Assembly: GCA_027924585.1 (NCBI GenBank)
Contig: BSBM01000609.1
Coordinates: forward strand, 62,001-126,000
Direction: 5' to 3'
Length of the DNA stretch: 64,000 nt
DNA from: Larix kaempferi
Taxonomy: Eukaryota > Streptophyta > Pinopsida > Pinales > Pinaceae
Below the pieces are notes generated by a model. It was given only the letters and a program-made list of their open reading frames with translations, searched no databases and was not told the DNA's origin. Position numbers and translations under genes: made by a program. Below, in pieces: positions 46,380 through 57,290 of the stretch; the first letter of the stretch is position 1; the number at the start of each line of letters is the position of its first letter.

Positions 46380-47050
46380 TGGATGATGAGCATCAGGATG
46401 ATGTTCTGGTTTCTGCTTGGATATGATCAGTTGGATCATTTTATGTATGTATGTATGCATCATGTTGGATGCTTGGACCATGTATCTGTATATGTATCAG
46501 GTGGATACATTGTATGATCAGGTGGATCATGTATGGTGATATGTATCATGTATTTGTATTTGTATCAGGTGGATACATTGATGATCAGGAGGATCATGTA
46601 TGATGATATGTATCAGGTAGATACTTGGTATGCATCAGGTAGATGCATTGATGATCAGGAGGATCATGTATGATGATATGTATCATGTATTTGTATCAGG
46701 TGGATACATTGATGATCAGGAGGATCATGTATGATACTTGGTATGCATCAGGTAGATGCATTGATGATCAGGAGGATCATGTATGATGATATGTATCATG
46801 TATTTGTATCAGGTGGATACATTGATGATCAGGAGGATCATGTATGATACTTGGTATGCATCAGGTAGATGCATTGATGATCAAGTGGATCATGCAGCAG
46901 GATGTTGCAGTGATGATCAGGATGATCATAGATGACGAGCTTCAGGATGTTGCTCCAGATGACATGCAGCAGGACGTTGCAGTGATGATGATCAGGATGA
47001 TCATGGATACATCAGGATGATGTATGGTGAGTATCAGGTTGATACTCTAT
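46380..47050 (+). repeat. P hairpin array
   Basis: About 15 or more short inverted repeats with a common centre AGGTG, AGGAG or AGGTA and different matched arms: GTATC...GATAC (46494-46508, 46562-46576, 46610-46624), TGATC...GATCA (46515-46529, 46582-46596) and GCATC...GATGC (46632-46646). Higher-order tandem duplications of about 115 bp are also present. Confidence 0.85.
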
Positions 47051-47084
47051 GGCCGTGGATCAGGTTGTGCAAATGAGCATGTAA

Positions 47085-47665
47085 TTCGTTGCCCTGGGAG
47101 ATTTGCATATGGTCTTTCGAGGTTTTGCCTATGGCATGTAATTCGGTGCCCTGGGACATCTGGCAAATGCTCTTTCGAGGTTTTGCTCTGGGAGGACATG
47201 TAATTCGTTGCCCTGGGAGATCTGCAGATAGTCTTTCGAGGTTTTTCCTATGGCATATAATAGCGCCCTGGGATATCTGGCAGATGCTCTTGCGAGGTTT
47301 TGTCCTATGGCATGTAATTCGTTTCCCTGGGAGATCCGATAGGTTGGGCTGTGTGCCCGTAATCAGTCCTGGGATGCTCTTGCGAGGTTTTGCCATGACC
47401 ACATGTAATTCGTTGCCCTGGGAGATTTCAGGTCGGAGTTGTGCAGTCGTAACATCCTGAGATGCTCTTGCGAGGTTTTGTGGTGGACCACATGTAATTT
47501 GTGCCCTGGGAGATTTCAGGTCGGAGTTGTGTACCCGTAACATCCTGAGATGCTCTTGCGAGGTTTTGTGGTGGGGTCACATGTAATAGCGCCCTGGGAG
47601 ATCCTACAGGTCGGAGTTGTGTACCCGTAACATCCTGGGATGCTCTTTCGAGGTTTTGTGACGCA
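47085..47665 (+). repeat. P minisatellite CCTGGGAGAT / CTTTCGAGGTTTTG, 8 units
   Basis: Units alternate constant blocks GCCCTGGGAGAT, CTCTT(T/G)CGAGGTTTTG and CATGTAATTCG with variable inserts, in two sizes (about 57-62 and 88 bp). The larger type carries TCGGAGTTGTG-CCCGTAACATCCTGAGATG. Confidence 0.87.
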
Positions 47666-47913
47666 CGTAATAAGTCCTGAGGATTCCACAGTATGGCCAG
47701 TGATGACGAAGACCTGCAGGTGGTGGGCCTACATCCAGTATGAAAAAGGACTGGCTCTGTAGAACTTCCTATGACGAGTAGATTCAGAGATTGATTGAGA
47801 TAGCAGTAGCAGTGATGATGATGATGATGACTCGATGACGATTATCCAGTGACGATGATCCAGAGAAGATGACTTGTGCTAGAAGAACTGTGCTGAGAAA
47901 TACCTTCCTAGTT

Positions 47914-47922
47914 AAAAGGGAG
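47914..47922 (+). other. Polypurine tract of P
   Basis: AAAAGGGAG next to the 3' LTR. Confidence 0.9.
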
Positions 47923-48571
47923 TGTTGATGTATATGTAACTTCGGAATGTAATTCACATATATGTATATTGTATTCCTATAGAGATGGTATTATTCCTCT
48001 ATAAGGAAGTGTCGTCATTTATATTGTAAGTGTCGTAACTTATACTTGATGGGTTATTAGACCACCTTATTTGGGGTCGGCCCTGTATAAGTCATGTGGG
48101 TCGAAGGGTTATTAGATCACCCTATTGGGGGTCGGCCATGTGGGTCAAAGGGTTATTAGACCACCCTATTGGGGGTCGGCCCAGTCAGCATTATGTTATG
48201 TGGTTAAGTTCGAGCCGACATGAGTTAGGTAAAAAGGCAAGTCAAGTCAAGTATAAATAGAGTGCGGGAGGCACTCTATTTGCTCACTCACTTCTCACAC
48301 ATGCTCTCAAGGAGGAGAGGCGCACTTATGGAGGAGGAGGATTGCTGCTAGGTTATGGCTATCTCTATTGGTTGGTTGTATCATTGCTCTATCTATCTCT
48401 GAGGAAGTTATTGGGGTTTTTCACCTTTATGGTTTTCCCCAAGTAAATCTTTGTGTCTCTTGTGTGCTTGCATTATTGTCTCCATGATTGATATGCTGTA
48501 GATATGATGTACATGTTGTTCTCTCAGTTAAGATCCTAGATCAGATTGAAGTAAATTCTGAAAATTTAACA
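47923..48571 (+). repeat. Element P 3' LTR
   Basis: 649 bp, about 3 substitutions from the 5' LTR (GTATTTCAC/GTAATTCAC, ATGCTGTAC/ATGATGTAC, TTCAGAA/TTCTGAA). Confidence 0.97.
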
Positions 48572-48576
48572 TAAAT
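48572..48576. other. Target-site duplication of P, right
   Basis: TAAAT, exact match to 41560-41564. Confidence 0.93.
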
Positions 48577-48590
48577 TTTAATTGGGTACA
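48577..48590 (+). repeat. Element O 3' LTR, last 14 bp
   Basis: TTTAATTGGGTACA matches TTTTAATTGTGTACA at the end of the O 5' LTR (11852-11866). Confidence 0.72.
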
Positions 48591-50689
48591 TGAAAATGAG
48601 GTTCAGGGTGAGATCAATACCTGATAGGCCATGGGAAGCAACCAAAATATTTTTCTCTCTGTCTAAGTGAGCCAGTGTACCCTCTAAGAGACCAACGATC
48701 ACCCTTATAACAAATAAGTTGTATATCTATAAACACACATTGTTGTTATGCGCATCTATAATATAGCCAATTAAATGATGAAATAAACCTTAAAAACATG
48801 TTTATTCTATGGTGTTGAATTTATAATTAGTTGTTTTCTACATTTCTTGATTCTTATTTAGAATGATTATACACTTTAAAGACAAAAAATTGTTGTTAAA
48901 AAAATAAAAAATAAACATTTTTCCATTAATTGTAAAAAGAAACTAAAATCTAAAAAATATCTTCTAACGCTAAACATAAAAACATGTTGTTTAATGGTGG
49001 TAAGAGTTGTATACCCCTTTCTTAGTCTATCCTCCATTATTGGAGTTAAGATAAAGCATGGCATGGAGAAGAGAACCCCCAAATATACACATATGAAGAG
49101 ATTACCTCAACCCTCTAACCTATGTAGGCAATAATCATGTTTCTTTCCTCCATTTTCAGGATGTTAAAGGTCATGACTTTTTTTTTTCGCTAGACTAACC
49201 TAAAGCTAAATTATGAGGTTCCCAAAAAGAAGCTAATTTAATAAGTTATCTCTAGAGGACCCTCAATGAGTGTAACATTAGGATAACTTCATATGAAAAT
49301 AATATAATGGCAACAGATACTCCAAAGAGTAACGGAGTGGTTGTTGTTGTTGTTCGGAGAACATGCAAACCCAAAAATCTTTGTATTGTTGGCTTGTAAG
49401 ACACTTTACACAACCACACAAAAATACGATGAACATATTTTGGCCTGCAAGCCTAATTTGGAATTTGTGGTAGTGAGGATGAAAATGCACCTCCGCCTAC
49501 TCATTTTCCTTGAGTTTCACCAGGAAAACCACTTCCTTGATGGGTCCATGCAACATGTGAAGAAACTGGTGTTCTTACCGATGATCACAAAGATCAGCGT
49601 TGAACACATTCATAGTTCCAACAAACCTCTTCTCTTTTGGCTTAAGTGTAAGACACAGGGGCTTCACTCAATAAACCGCTATCATAGCATGTTCAGTCGT
49701 GGCATATGAAACAATACCCCTAATTTCACTAAATATTGGAAAATACCTTCCAAAATTGTTTTTTTAACCCCCTCCCAATATGCCTTCCCAATTTAAAAAA
49801 AAAAACCTATTTTCCCTAGATATTGTATGTATCAATTTTTCCATTAAATTTTTTTATACCCCTTTATATTTCTACCTAGTATATTGATATGATACCCCTC
49901 TTATGACCCCACATGCATTCTACAATGCACCTTGCTTCTTTCGATGTATATTGTGGATGCACATTACTTCACCCACAATGCAATTACTCAACCACATATC
50001 ATTATGATTTGAAACATCTAATGGTCTAATGAAGAGAGAGGAGATCACTTCTTGTATGTCACTAGAGCCAATGCACATAGTACAACATTTAGATTGCATG
50101 TTGCAGCTCCCTAATCATTGACTAAGCTTATTGTGGGCTAGGTATCCAAGCCCTCGGGGCTTGTAACAAGCTCTAGGAGGATGGCTAAACCTCCCAAGGC
50201 TTGTAATAGGCACGAGTGGTTGGGTATTCAAGTCCCCAAGGCCTATCGATGGCTTATAACAGGCCTTGGAGGCTTAGAGCCTCCCAAGTCTATTGGTAAC
50301 AACTAGTTGAGTGCTATTGGTAACAGTTGGTTGTCAATGACCATTGTCTCTCGACTATGATCGAATGGAAATCATCTTCAACATGAAACCCATAGAATCA
50401 AGCATGCCTCAAGACGCGATTTCCCTGCGTACTGGTAAGCCTGAGCCTACCTCAACTTGATTTCTCATCCGGCCGTGATCCTTCCATCTCCATTGGGTGG
50501 ATATTTTTCATCTCGCCCATATAAAAAAGACCCCAAAGTATTTTTGTATTGTTACATTAAATAAAAAAAAACCTTTACCCCTTAATATATAAGCAATATA
50601 ATTTTTAGGTTTTCATGATTATTTAATACCCCAATATGAATGAATGTGATATTATATTTCCTTCTAGTGAAGCCCCCATGGTGTAACAG
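48591..50689. other. AT-rich spacer
   Basis: No gene recognised; the longest frame (49341-49709, 122 codons) has no known motif. A more GC-rich block at about 50110-50330 holds imperfect repeats of CCAAGGCTTGTAACAGGC-like sequence. Confidence 0.6.
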
Positions 50690-51720
50690 AATCACGATCC
50701 ATTGACATTTACAGAAGCTTAAGGTCATCCATATTGGAATGCAACTATGGATCAAGAATATTGTTCCTTAATGGTGAATAACACATGGGATCTTGTACCT
50801 AGAAAACTTGTCAAGATGTAAATGAGTCTATAAAAATAAGTATGTTTTAGGTGGAAGTGTTGAAAGAGTTAAGGAAAGTTTTTTTTCCAAAGGATTTTTC
50901 CAAGTTGAAGGAATTGACTACAATGAAACCTTTTCCCTTGTCACCAAAATGAACTCCATCTGCCTTGTTCTTTTCCTTTCCATGAAATGGATGTCAAGTC
51001 TACCTTCTTGCATGGGGATTTGGAGGAATAAATTTACATGGAACAACCTATTGGCTATGTTCATAATGACTCCAGCCTTATCTGTCAACTTAATAAATCT
51101 CTATATGGCCTTAAGGTGTAATCTCCTTTAGCTTGGTATGCCAAAACAAATAGCTTTTTCCATGACATTGGTTTTTCTAGATGCCATTCTGACCCCAATG
51201 TCTATACCAAGAAAGTAAAAAATCGTCTCATCATCCTTGTTCTATATGTTGATGACGTTATTCTTACTGGTAGTGATCATAACATTTTAATCCATGTGGA
51301 ATCCAGCCTTAAGAAGAAATTTGAAATGATAGACTTAGGAAATTTGTACTTTTTTTTTGGCCTCCAAGTCCTGCAAACCAAAGAAGGAATATTTCTTTTC
51401 CAGTTTAAGAATTATTCTTGTGACCTTCTTCATTGCTTTCACATGGAATATTGTAAACCATCCCCATCTGCTTTTGAGTCTGGAGTCAAACTTTCTTCCA
51501 CTTGCACTTCACCCAAAGTAGATTCCACCTTGTATCGTCAGCTAGTTGGTAGCGTCTTATACTTGACTTGCACTCATACTCATAGTGTCTTTGTTGTTGG
51601 TCTTGATGCCCAATATATGTAAACACCCCATGAAATCCAATGGAAAGCAGAAAAAAAGATAATTTGGTATATACAGGCTACTATTCAGTTTGCGATTCAT
51701 TAGTGTTCATGGGAGATTCC
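50690..51720 (+). pseudogene. rt: Copia D reverse transcriptase remnant
   Basis: RVT_2-type RT, heavily frameshifted. Motifs in order are NNTWDLVPR (about 50785), QVEGIDYNETFS (about 50905), DVKSTFLHGDLEE (50989-51028), LYGLK, the intact active site LYVDDVILTG (51241-51270), and SSLKKKFEMIDLGNLYFFFGLQ in a 108-codon open stretch (51296-51622). YRQLVGSVLYLT and YMTPHEI-like motifs follow. It would copy RNA to DNA; too broken to function. Confidence 0.85.
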
Positions 51721-51906
51721 TTTATTGGTTGATCAATTTGTAGACATTTTCACAAAGTCTATTATAGAAGAGAAGTTCTCTAAACTTCAATTTACGCTAA
51801 GAGTTCAAGAATTTGTCATTAAGGGAGGATAGGCTCTAATGCCTCCTTCCTTCTCCTATAGTGTCACTTTTGTAAATCCTGAACAATCCTATCCTAATTT
51901 TTTCTT
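51721..51906 (+). pseudogene. Copia D end of pol
   Basis: Remnant of the RNase H C-terminus: VDQFVDIFTKS, then FSKLQFTLRVQEFVIKGG. The rest of RNase H is deleted. Confidence 0.7.
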
Positions 51907-51915
51907 AAGGGGAGA
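51907..51915 (+). other. Polypurine tract of Copia D
   Basis: AAGGGGAGA directly before TGTTAGGA. Confidence 0.75.
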
Positions 51916-52395
51916 TGTTAGGATATTAAGACACTTAGGAGTTTGTCAAGATCAACTTGGTATAATGTATATTTAGGTAAAGTGTTTTTTTAGTATGCAT
52001 TTATACATATGTAATCTGATGGTCATGATATGTTCTAAACATACAGTAATTTGACAGTTCATCCTCACCTCAATCTTAACGGTCATTGATCCGAGGCTTA
52101 GCACTCGTTTGGTCCATGATCTCTATTTAAATAACATGGAGGGTCATTTGCTCGATGATTAATTGTGAGAAATTCATTGTAACATTTATTTTCTTTTGCA
52201 CAATACATTGCCTCAAGTAGCTATTTGGCTAGGGTCGTGGATTGTTTCCCTCTTCAAGGGTTTTAACCACGTAAAAATATCAGTGTGTTGATCTGTAATA
52301 TATTTGTGTGAGTGGTTTATGAAGGTCTTTGATCTTCTAGAAATATCTCGTGTTAGTCGAATAATAGATATGGATATTGACTTCTCCTCCTAACA
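51916..52395 (+). repeat. Copia LTR shared by convergent elements D and E
   Basis: 480 bp from TGTTAGGA to TCCTAACA, a perfect 8-bp inverted terminus. TATTTAAATAA near 52128 and the U5-like GGATTGTTTCCCTCTTCAAGG segment support plus orientation, so it is the D 3' LTR. A polypurine tract of the opposite element abuts its right end. Confidence 0.78.
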
Positions 52396-53600
52396 TTCTT
52401 CCACTTGAAGTCAATATATAGAAACTTCATTGCTTATATTTTATATTGGCATGCCATTGCCCAATGTTTCCTTCATCACATTTTTAGAAATCCCAAAGAA
52501 TTTTTGCACCATTCAAACTTATCTATTTTGATAGGCTTTGTAAGCATACCTATAGTAATCTTATTAGTATCAATTTTCTCCAATAGGATCTTACCTTCTT
52601 CCACCACTTTCCTTATGAAATGTTACTTAATATCAATATGCTTCATGTGATCATAAAATGTTGGATTCTTCACAAAGTGAATACCATTTTGACCGTCACA
52701 ATCCAAAGTGATCTTTCCTTGCATCATCTTTAAGTTATCCATCGATTGCTCTAACCAAATTACCTCTTTAATAGCCTCAATTACTGCCACCTATTCTGCT
52801 TTAGTGATTGATAATACCATCACTGGATACAACTTAGATGTCTAGCTTACAACTCCACCAACAAGAGTGAAATCATATCATATAGTAGATTTTCATCCAT
52901 ATCCGTCTCCACCAAAATCAAAATCTACAAAACCTTTAATCTGCAAATATGTCAGTGTAGAAAATAGAAGCATCCAAAGTTCCCCATAAATATCCGAGTA
53001 TCCACTTCACAACATTCCAATCTTTCTTACCATGATTCCTCATGAACCTGCTAACAATTCTCATTGCTTGGGAAATATTCGGTCTAGTTCACACCATGGT
53101 GAACATGAGGTTCCATACTGTTAATGAATGTGGTGCATGAGACATGCCTTTCTTCTCCACTTCTATGCTAAGACATTGTTTGGAAGACAACTTGAATTGT
53201 TTAGAAAGTGGGGTGCTAACTAATTTTACATTATGCATATTGAAGCATTACAAAATCATTTCTATATATGACTTTTAATTTAACCAGATCTTCCTACATG
53301 TTCTATAACTATGTATCTTCATCCCTAGAATTTCATTTGCTTCTCCTAAATCGTTCATTTCAAATTCCCTAGCCAACTAAGCCTTAAGATCAATGATTCT
53401 ATTCATGTTGGAGCCTACAACGAGCATATCATCAACATAAAATAGCAAGATAATACAATTTCCATCATTAAACCTCTTATAATATGCACAATGGGCATTT
53501 TCACTTCTACTTAAAAACCTTGGATTTTCATGAAAGTGTCAAATTTTATGTACCACATCCTTTATGCATGTTTCAATCCATGCAGAGATTTATTGAGCCT
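52396..53600 (-). pseudogene. rt-rh: Copia E RT-RNase H remnant (minus strand)
   Basis: Minus-strand polypurine tract CAAGTGGAAGAA at 52407-52396 abuts the LTR. Reading leftwards from about 53560 are FYVDDMLVVGSNMN (intact YVDD, about 53437), LAREFEMNDLGEANEILGM, STPLSKQFKLSSKQ, TRPNISQAM and a decayed RNase H with many stops. Gag and integrase are not seen. It is unrelated in detail to D: different motif variants and opposite strand. Confidence 0.8.
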
Positions 53601-54840
53601 GCAAGAATGCTAAGTGATTAGTGTTGGAGGAATGCTTGCAATGTGTGTCCGATATAAGATTTTCCACAAGAACATTTTCCATAAAAACAAAAAAAATCCC
53701 ATAAAAGGGAGCTATTAAATATTCCTTACATTCTTAAAAAAAACTATTAAATAATCATAAACACAATTTTAGATCTTACTTTAAGATCAAAACATAATTC
53801 AAACATAACAGATACCAGAAATCCCATATCCCTTAGTTAAACTACCTCTAATAAAATTATGTAATTATCTACCCTTAATCACATTAAACTAAATACTACC
53901 TCATTTACAGTGACGTAAATATGATGTAATATTAGTGACATGGACATAGATATGTAACATTCAAATCATCTATATAAAAAATGTAAGGTTAGGTTTCAAC
54001 CAAACATATAAATATCATCAGATTCTGGATAGGTTTCAATTTGTGGCCATCTTCCCGATATTGAACAGAAAGTTGTGCTTCAGCCGGTGTTTTCAACGCT
54101 TGATTTAGTTTATGTTTTAACCTACTTTTCAGATACGTCCCAGATGCTTCTGCGTGTGTCTCATGAGAAGCAACAGATGGTATCAACGACATTTATTGTC
54201 AACGACCATATCAATATCTTCAGCAATCAGTGTATCCTTTCTTGGGAGTAGGTAACAGAATGGAAAACTTGTATTGTATTGTATAAGAAAAAACAAACAT
54301 GTGAGAAACGGGCCACGGCATATTCCTCTTCCGCCATTACAGTAATTCCATTCCACGGCTTTGGGAAACACAAATGCAAAGTAAAGAAATCAAGTTCCAG
54401 CTTTGGTGCTTTCCCAATCATGCTGATGCAAGTGACAGAGATTGGATGTTCACGGCTCACTGCGTTCTACAGTTCTGTGATCTTATCCATACCTATGCAT
54501 TATACAGTGGAGTGATTTTACATTATTTGTGATCATGTGGGTGGATGTACCAAACTTCATAGTAGCAAGATTGGAGTACGATTTTGTATAAAATTCCGAT
54601 ACCATACAAAAAATAAGAATAAATAAATTACTTAAATACAATTTTAATTACATAAATGATTCAAAATTCAAATAATACAATTTCAACAAACCTAAAATTA
54701 CAATTCCAACCATTTTAACAATATTTTAACTTGAAACAAATTTAAATAACCAAGATTCAAGTACGAATTTGTATAAAATTATGATACTATATAAAAAATA
54801 AAAACAAATAAACTACCTAAATACAATTTTAATTATACCA
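53601..54840. other. Spacer with coding-like but unassigned patch
   Basis: AT-rich, except for about 54000-54530, where base composition and minus-strand frames (for example 54192-53989 and 54460-54227) look exon-like (KAPKLELDFFTLHLCFPKPWNG). I recognise no family and no splice plan. A 55-bp segment at 54449-54503 recurs at 57348-57402. Confidence 0.35.
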
Positions 54841-56060
54841 GTATAGATCCAAATCCTAGGCTCTATCAAGCGTCGAGAGGGATCAAATATCTTAAGGTGC
54901 AAACCTCTCCTTGAATAGCTCCTTGAGTGCAATAAGTGAGCCACCTAATCCTAAGCTCTAAAGTCTATAGTTTAAGTCTCATATTTACTTTTTTTACATT
55001 GTATTATTCATTTTTGTTTATGGCCAACATAATATTTATTACTTTTTACTTTGTATTATTCTTTTTTGTTTACTTTGTATTATTTTGTTACTCTATAAAC
55101 TCAAGAAACACTCTAAAATCTCATATTTACTTTTTACTTTGTATTAAAGTAAAAAGTAAAGTCTCTAGCTTAAGTCTCATATTTACTTTTTACTTTGTAT
55201 TATTCTTTTTTGTTTATGATGGACATAATACTTATCACCTAATCCTAATCTCTAAAGTCTCTAGTTTAAGTCTCATATTTACTTTTTACTTTGTATTATT
55301 ATTTTTTGTTTATGGCCAACAAAATATTTATTAATTTTTACTTTGTATTATTCTTTTTTGTTTATGGCCGACATAATATTTATTATTTTTTACTTTGTAT
55401 TATTTTTTTTTGTTTACTTTGTATTATTTTGTTACTCAACAAACACTCTACAAACTCGACAAACACTCACATGTTACAAGATCTTGCTCATACTGGGCTG
55501 TAGAGTGCCTCTCGGTGCAATAAAAAATGTACAATAAAATCAAAGTAATACCAAATCAAATCATTTTGAGTTGATAGATCCAAATCCTAGGCTCTATCAA
55601 GTGCCGAGAGGGATCAAATCGGATCAAATCTCCTGAGGTGCAAACCTTCGCTCATGTATTGCAATCAAGGAGCTATTCAAGGAGAGCTGGTAATAATAAA
55701 TTGCTATACTCGACATAAGAAATAGAAATTACACTATCTCCCTCATATTTACTTTTTACTTTGTATTATTTTTTTGTTTATGGCCAACATAATATTTATT
55801 ACTTTTTACTTTGTATTATTTTGTTACTCGACAAACTTACAAGATCTCCCTCATATTTACTTTTTACTTTGTATTATTCTTTTTTGTTTATGGCCGACAT
55901 AGTATTTATTACTTTTTACTTGCTATTATTCTTTTTTGTTTATTTTGTATTATTTTGTTACTCGACAAACATTCGACAAACACTCCACACATGTTACAAG
56001 ATCTCCCTCATACTGGGCTGTAGAGCGCCTCTTGGCGCAATAAATATCTTTAGAAACATT
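54841..56060. repeat. Compound tandem repeat
   Basis: Two large units (about 54845-55525 and 55579-56046) share the start AGATCCAAATCCTAGGCTCT and the end ACATGTTACAAGATCT...CATACTGGGCTGTAGAG. Inside each is a T-rich minisatellite of TACTTTTTACTTTGTATTATT and TTTTTTGTTTATGGCC blocks. The open frames here are by-products of the repeat. Confidence 0.8.
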
Positions 56061-57081
56061 CACGTAGTTTAAAGTACTCTAGCTAAAAAACCCACTCCTT
56101 AGATCTTTTTCTAAAGTTTAGTAATAATCATCAAATTTACCAAAAATTTGAAATTGCAACTCCATTAAAAATAATTTTTGCCTACACTTTTATTATTTTT
56201 GAATTGATATATAAGAATTTGCAATTCTATAAATTGCTAAATTCATAAGTTATTTAGTTGTCCCACAGTTTATACATTATACAACGCATCTCAAGTGACT
56301 TACATATCTCACTCTCTTCATTACTACATCATAAGAACATGAAGAAAAGAACGTTGGTAATGTAATCTCCACTTTGAATATAAATTAGATTGAATTAATC
56401 AACTATTAATAATGAAAGAGGCATAAGTATTACTTAAACTACTTCTAAATCAATTACCTTATTTAAGATTCTTATTTGGGCTAAGGCTTTGGGTTTCTTT
56501 TAGATCAATTCAATGTATGCTCTTCCCACCACCCCATGGAATCAATGAAATTTTATTGCTATATTGTTAGATACACACTATGTAACAATGAATCAAAATT
56601 TTAAGAACATTTCATTTACATGTTCAATGTACTATTGATTTAAGGTATGTATCATTCACTCTCATCTAATATAAAGATTGAAAATTTTCTCTTTTTATCA
56701 TATAGATGGATCACCATAAACGATGACTCATTTGAAGATGCATCATGGATTGACCTCACATCCAATGCATAAGCTCATTCTTTCTTACAATTCTTAGGAA
56801 ACAAAGACATACGCTAGCAAATGACTTTTCTCAACAATGCCGCTTTGCCAAGTTCCAGAGCACACCAATAGAACACCTTGAGAAACACCTATTACCACAT
56901 TAGGTTCATTGGTATTGTATGTAAAAGGAGGATTTTTGGAGATCTTGCCTCCATCTTCCTACAATTCTCTTTCTATCATAATTTGTACACATTGTCATGA
57001 CTTGTATGCATTTCTTTTATTGTTTGTTAGATTTTTTGTTACTCTCTAGTACTCAAAACTCCATGTCTAACCTCTCTTGAT
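56061..57081. other. AT-rich spacer, nothing recognised
   Basis: No frame, repeat or RNA gene that I can support. Confidence 0.6.
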
Positions 57082-57290
57082 TTATCTCAAAACTTTACAT
57101 GTAGCTACATCATTGTGCAAAGGAAAACGCTCACCAGTTGCAATAACCCATTGGTACTTTGTAGGGGTAGAACACTGCTTGAAACCATTTTTCAATAAAT
57201 GAGTATCATTTTTCTCATACCAAGCCCTAGGTGTTTGTCTAAGACCATATAAACGTTTGTTCACGGGTTTGTTCAACTTGCATACCAAAT
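57082..57290 (-). pseudogene. rt: Copia RT fragment
   Basis: About 68 codons on the minus strand with the RT motif VCKLNKP...LYGLRQTPRAWYEK followed by HLLKNGF. Upstream and downstream RT parts are missing. A short insertion (V-N-K-R) breaks the usual V-Y-G-L. Confidence 0.82.

Larger units (their letters stand above)
41565..48571 (+). mobile_element. Element P: young non-autonomous Copia derivative
   Basis: 7007 bp with perfect 5-bp TSDs, two 649-bp LTRs differing at about 3 positions, a perfect tRNA-Met primer site and a polypurine tract. Internal coding is only a deleted RT-RNase H segment; gag, protease, integrase and the RT active site are absent. It is the sister of M in opposite orientation. 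Recent insertion with no usable pol implies proteins were supplied in trans. Confidence 0.95.
10804..48590 (+). mobile_element. Element O: long-LTR retroelement without pol, host of the nest
   Basis: Defined by a direct repeat: 10804-11866 matches 40515-41564 plus 48577-48590. The 3' LTR starts at 39402 after a purine tract and the 5' LTR is cut by Copia C. Once the insertions (M with G, and P) are removed, the interior is only about 2.5 kb (11867-13777 plus 38786-39401). It has no RT, integrase or RNase H that I can recognise. This matches the LARD type of non-autonomous element. The GAGGACAA...GGGTGGGGAGGA end just before the 3' LTR resembles Athila/Tat Gypsy elements, so a Gypsy parent is likely but unproven. 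Confidence 0.75.

Noticed and set aside
46380-47050. Simple microsatellite origin for the P hairpin array
   Set aside because: Kept only as the alternative: three arm types with matched complements around one centre are more ordered than slippage of a short motif.
47034-47543. 169-codon minus-strand frame in P
   Set aside because: Antisense by-product of the P minisatellite; no start signal or conserved motif.
54936-56072. Several Phe/Tyr/Leu-rich frames resembling membrane proteins
   Set aside because: Translation of the T-rich minisatellite in different frames.
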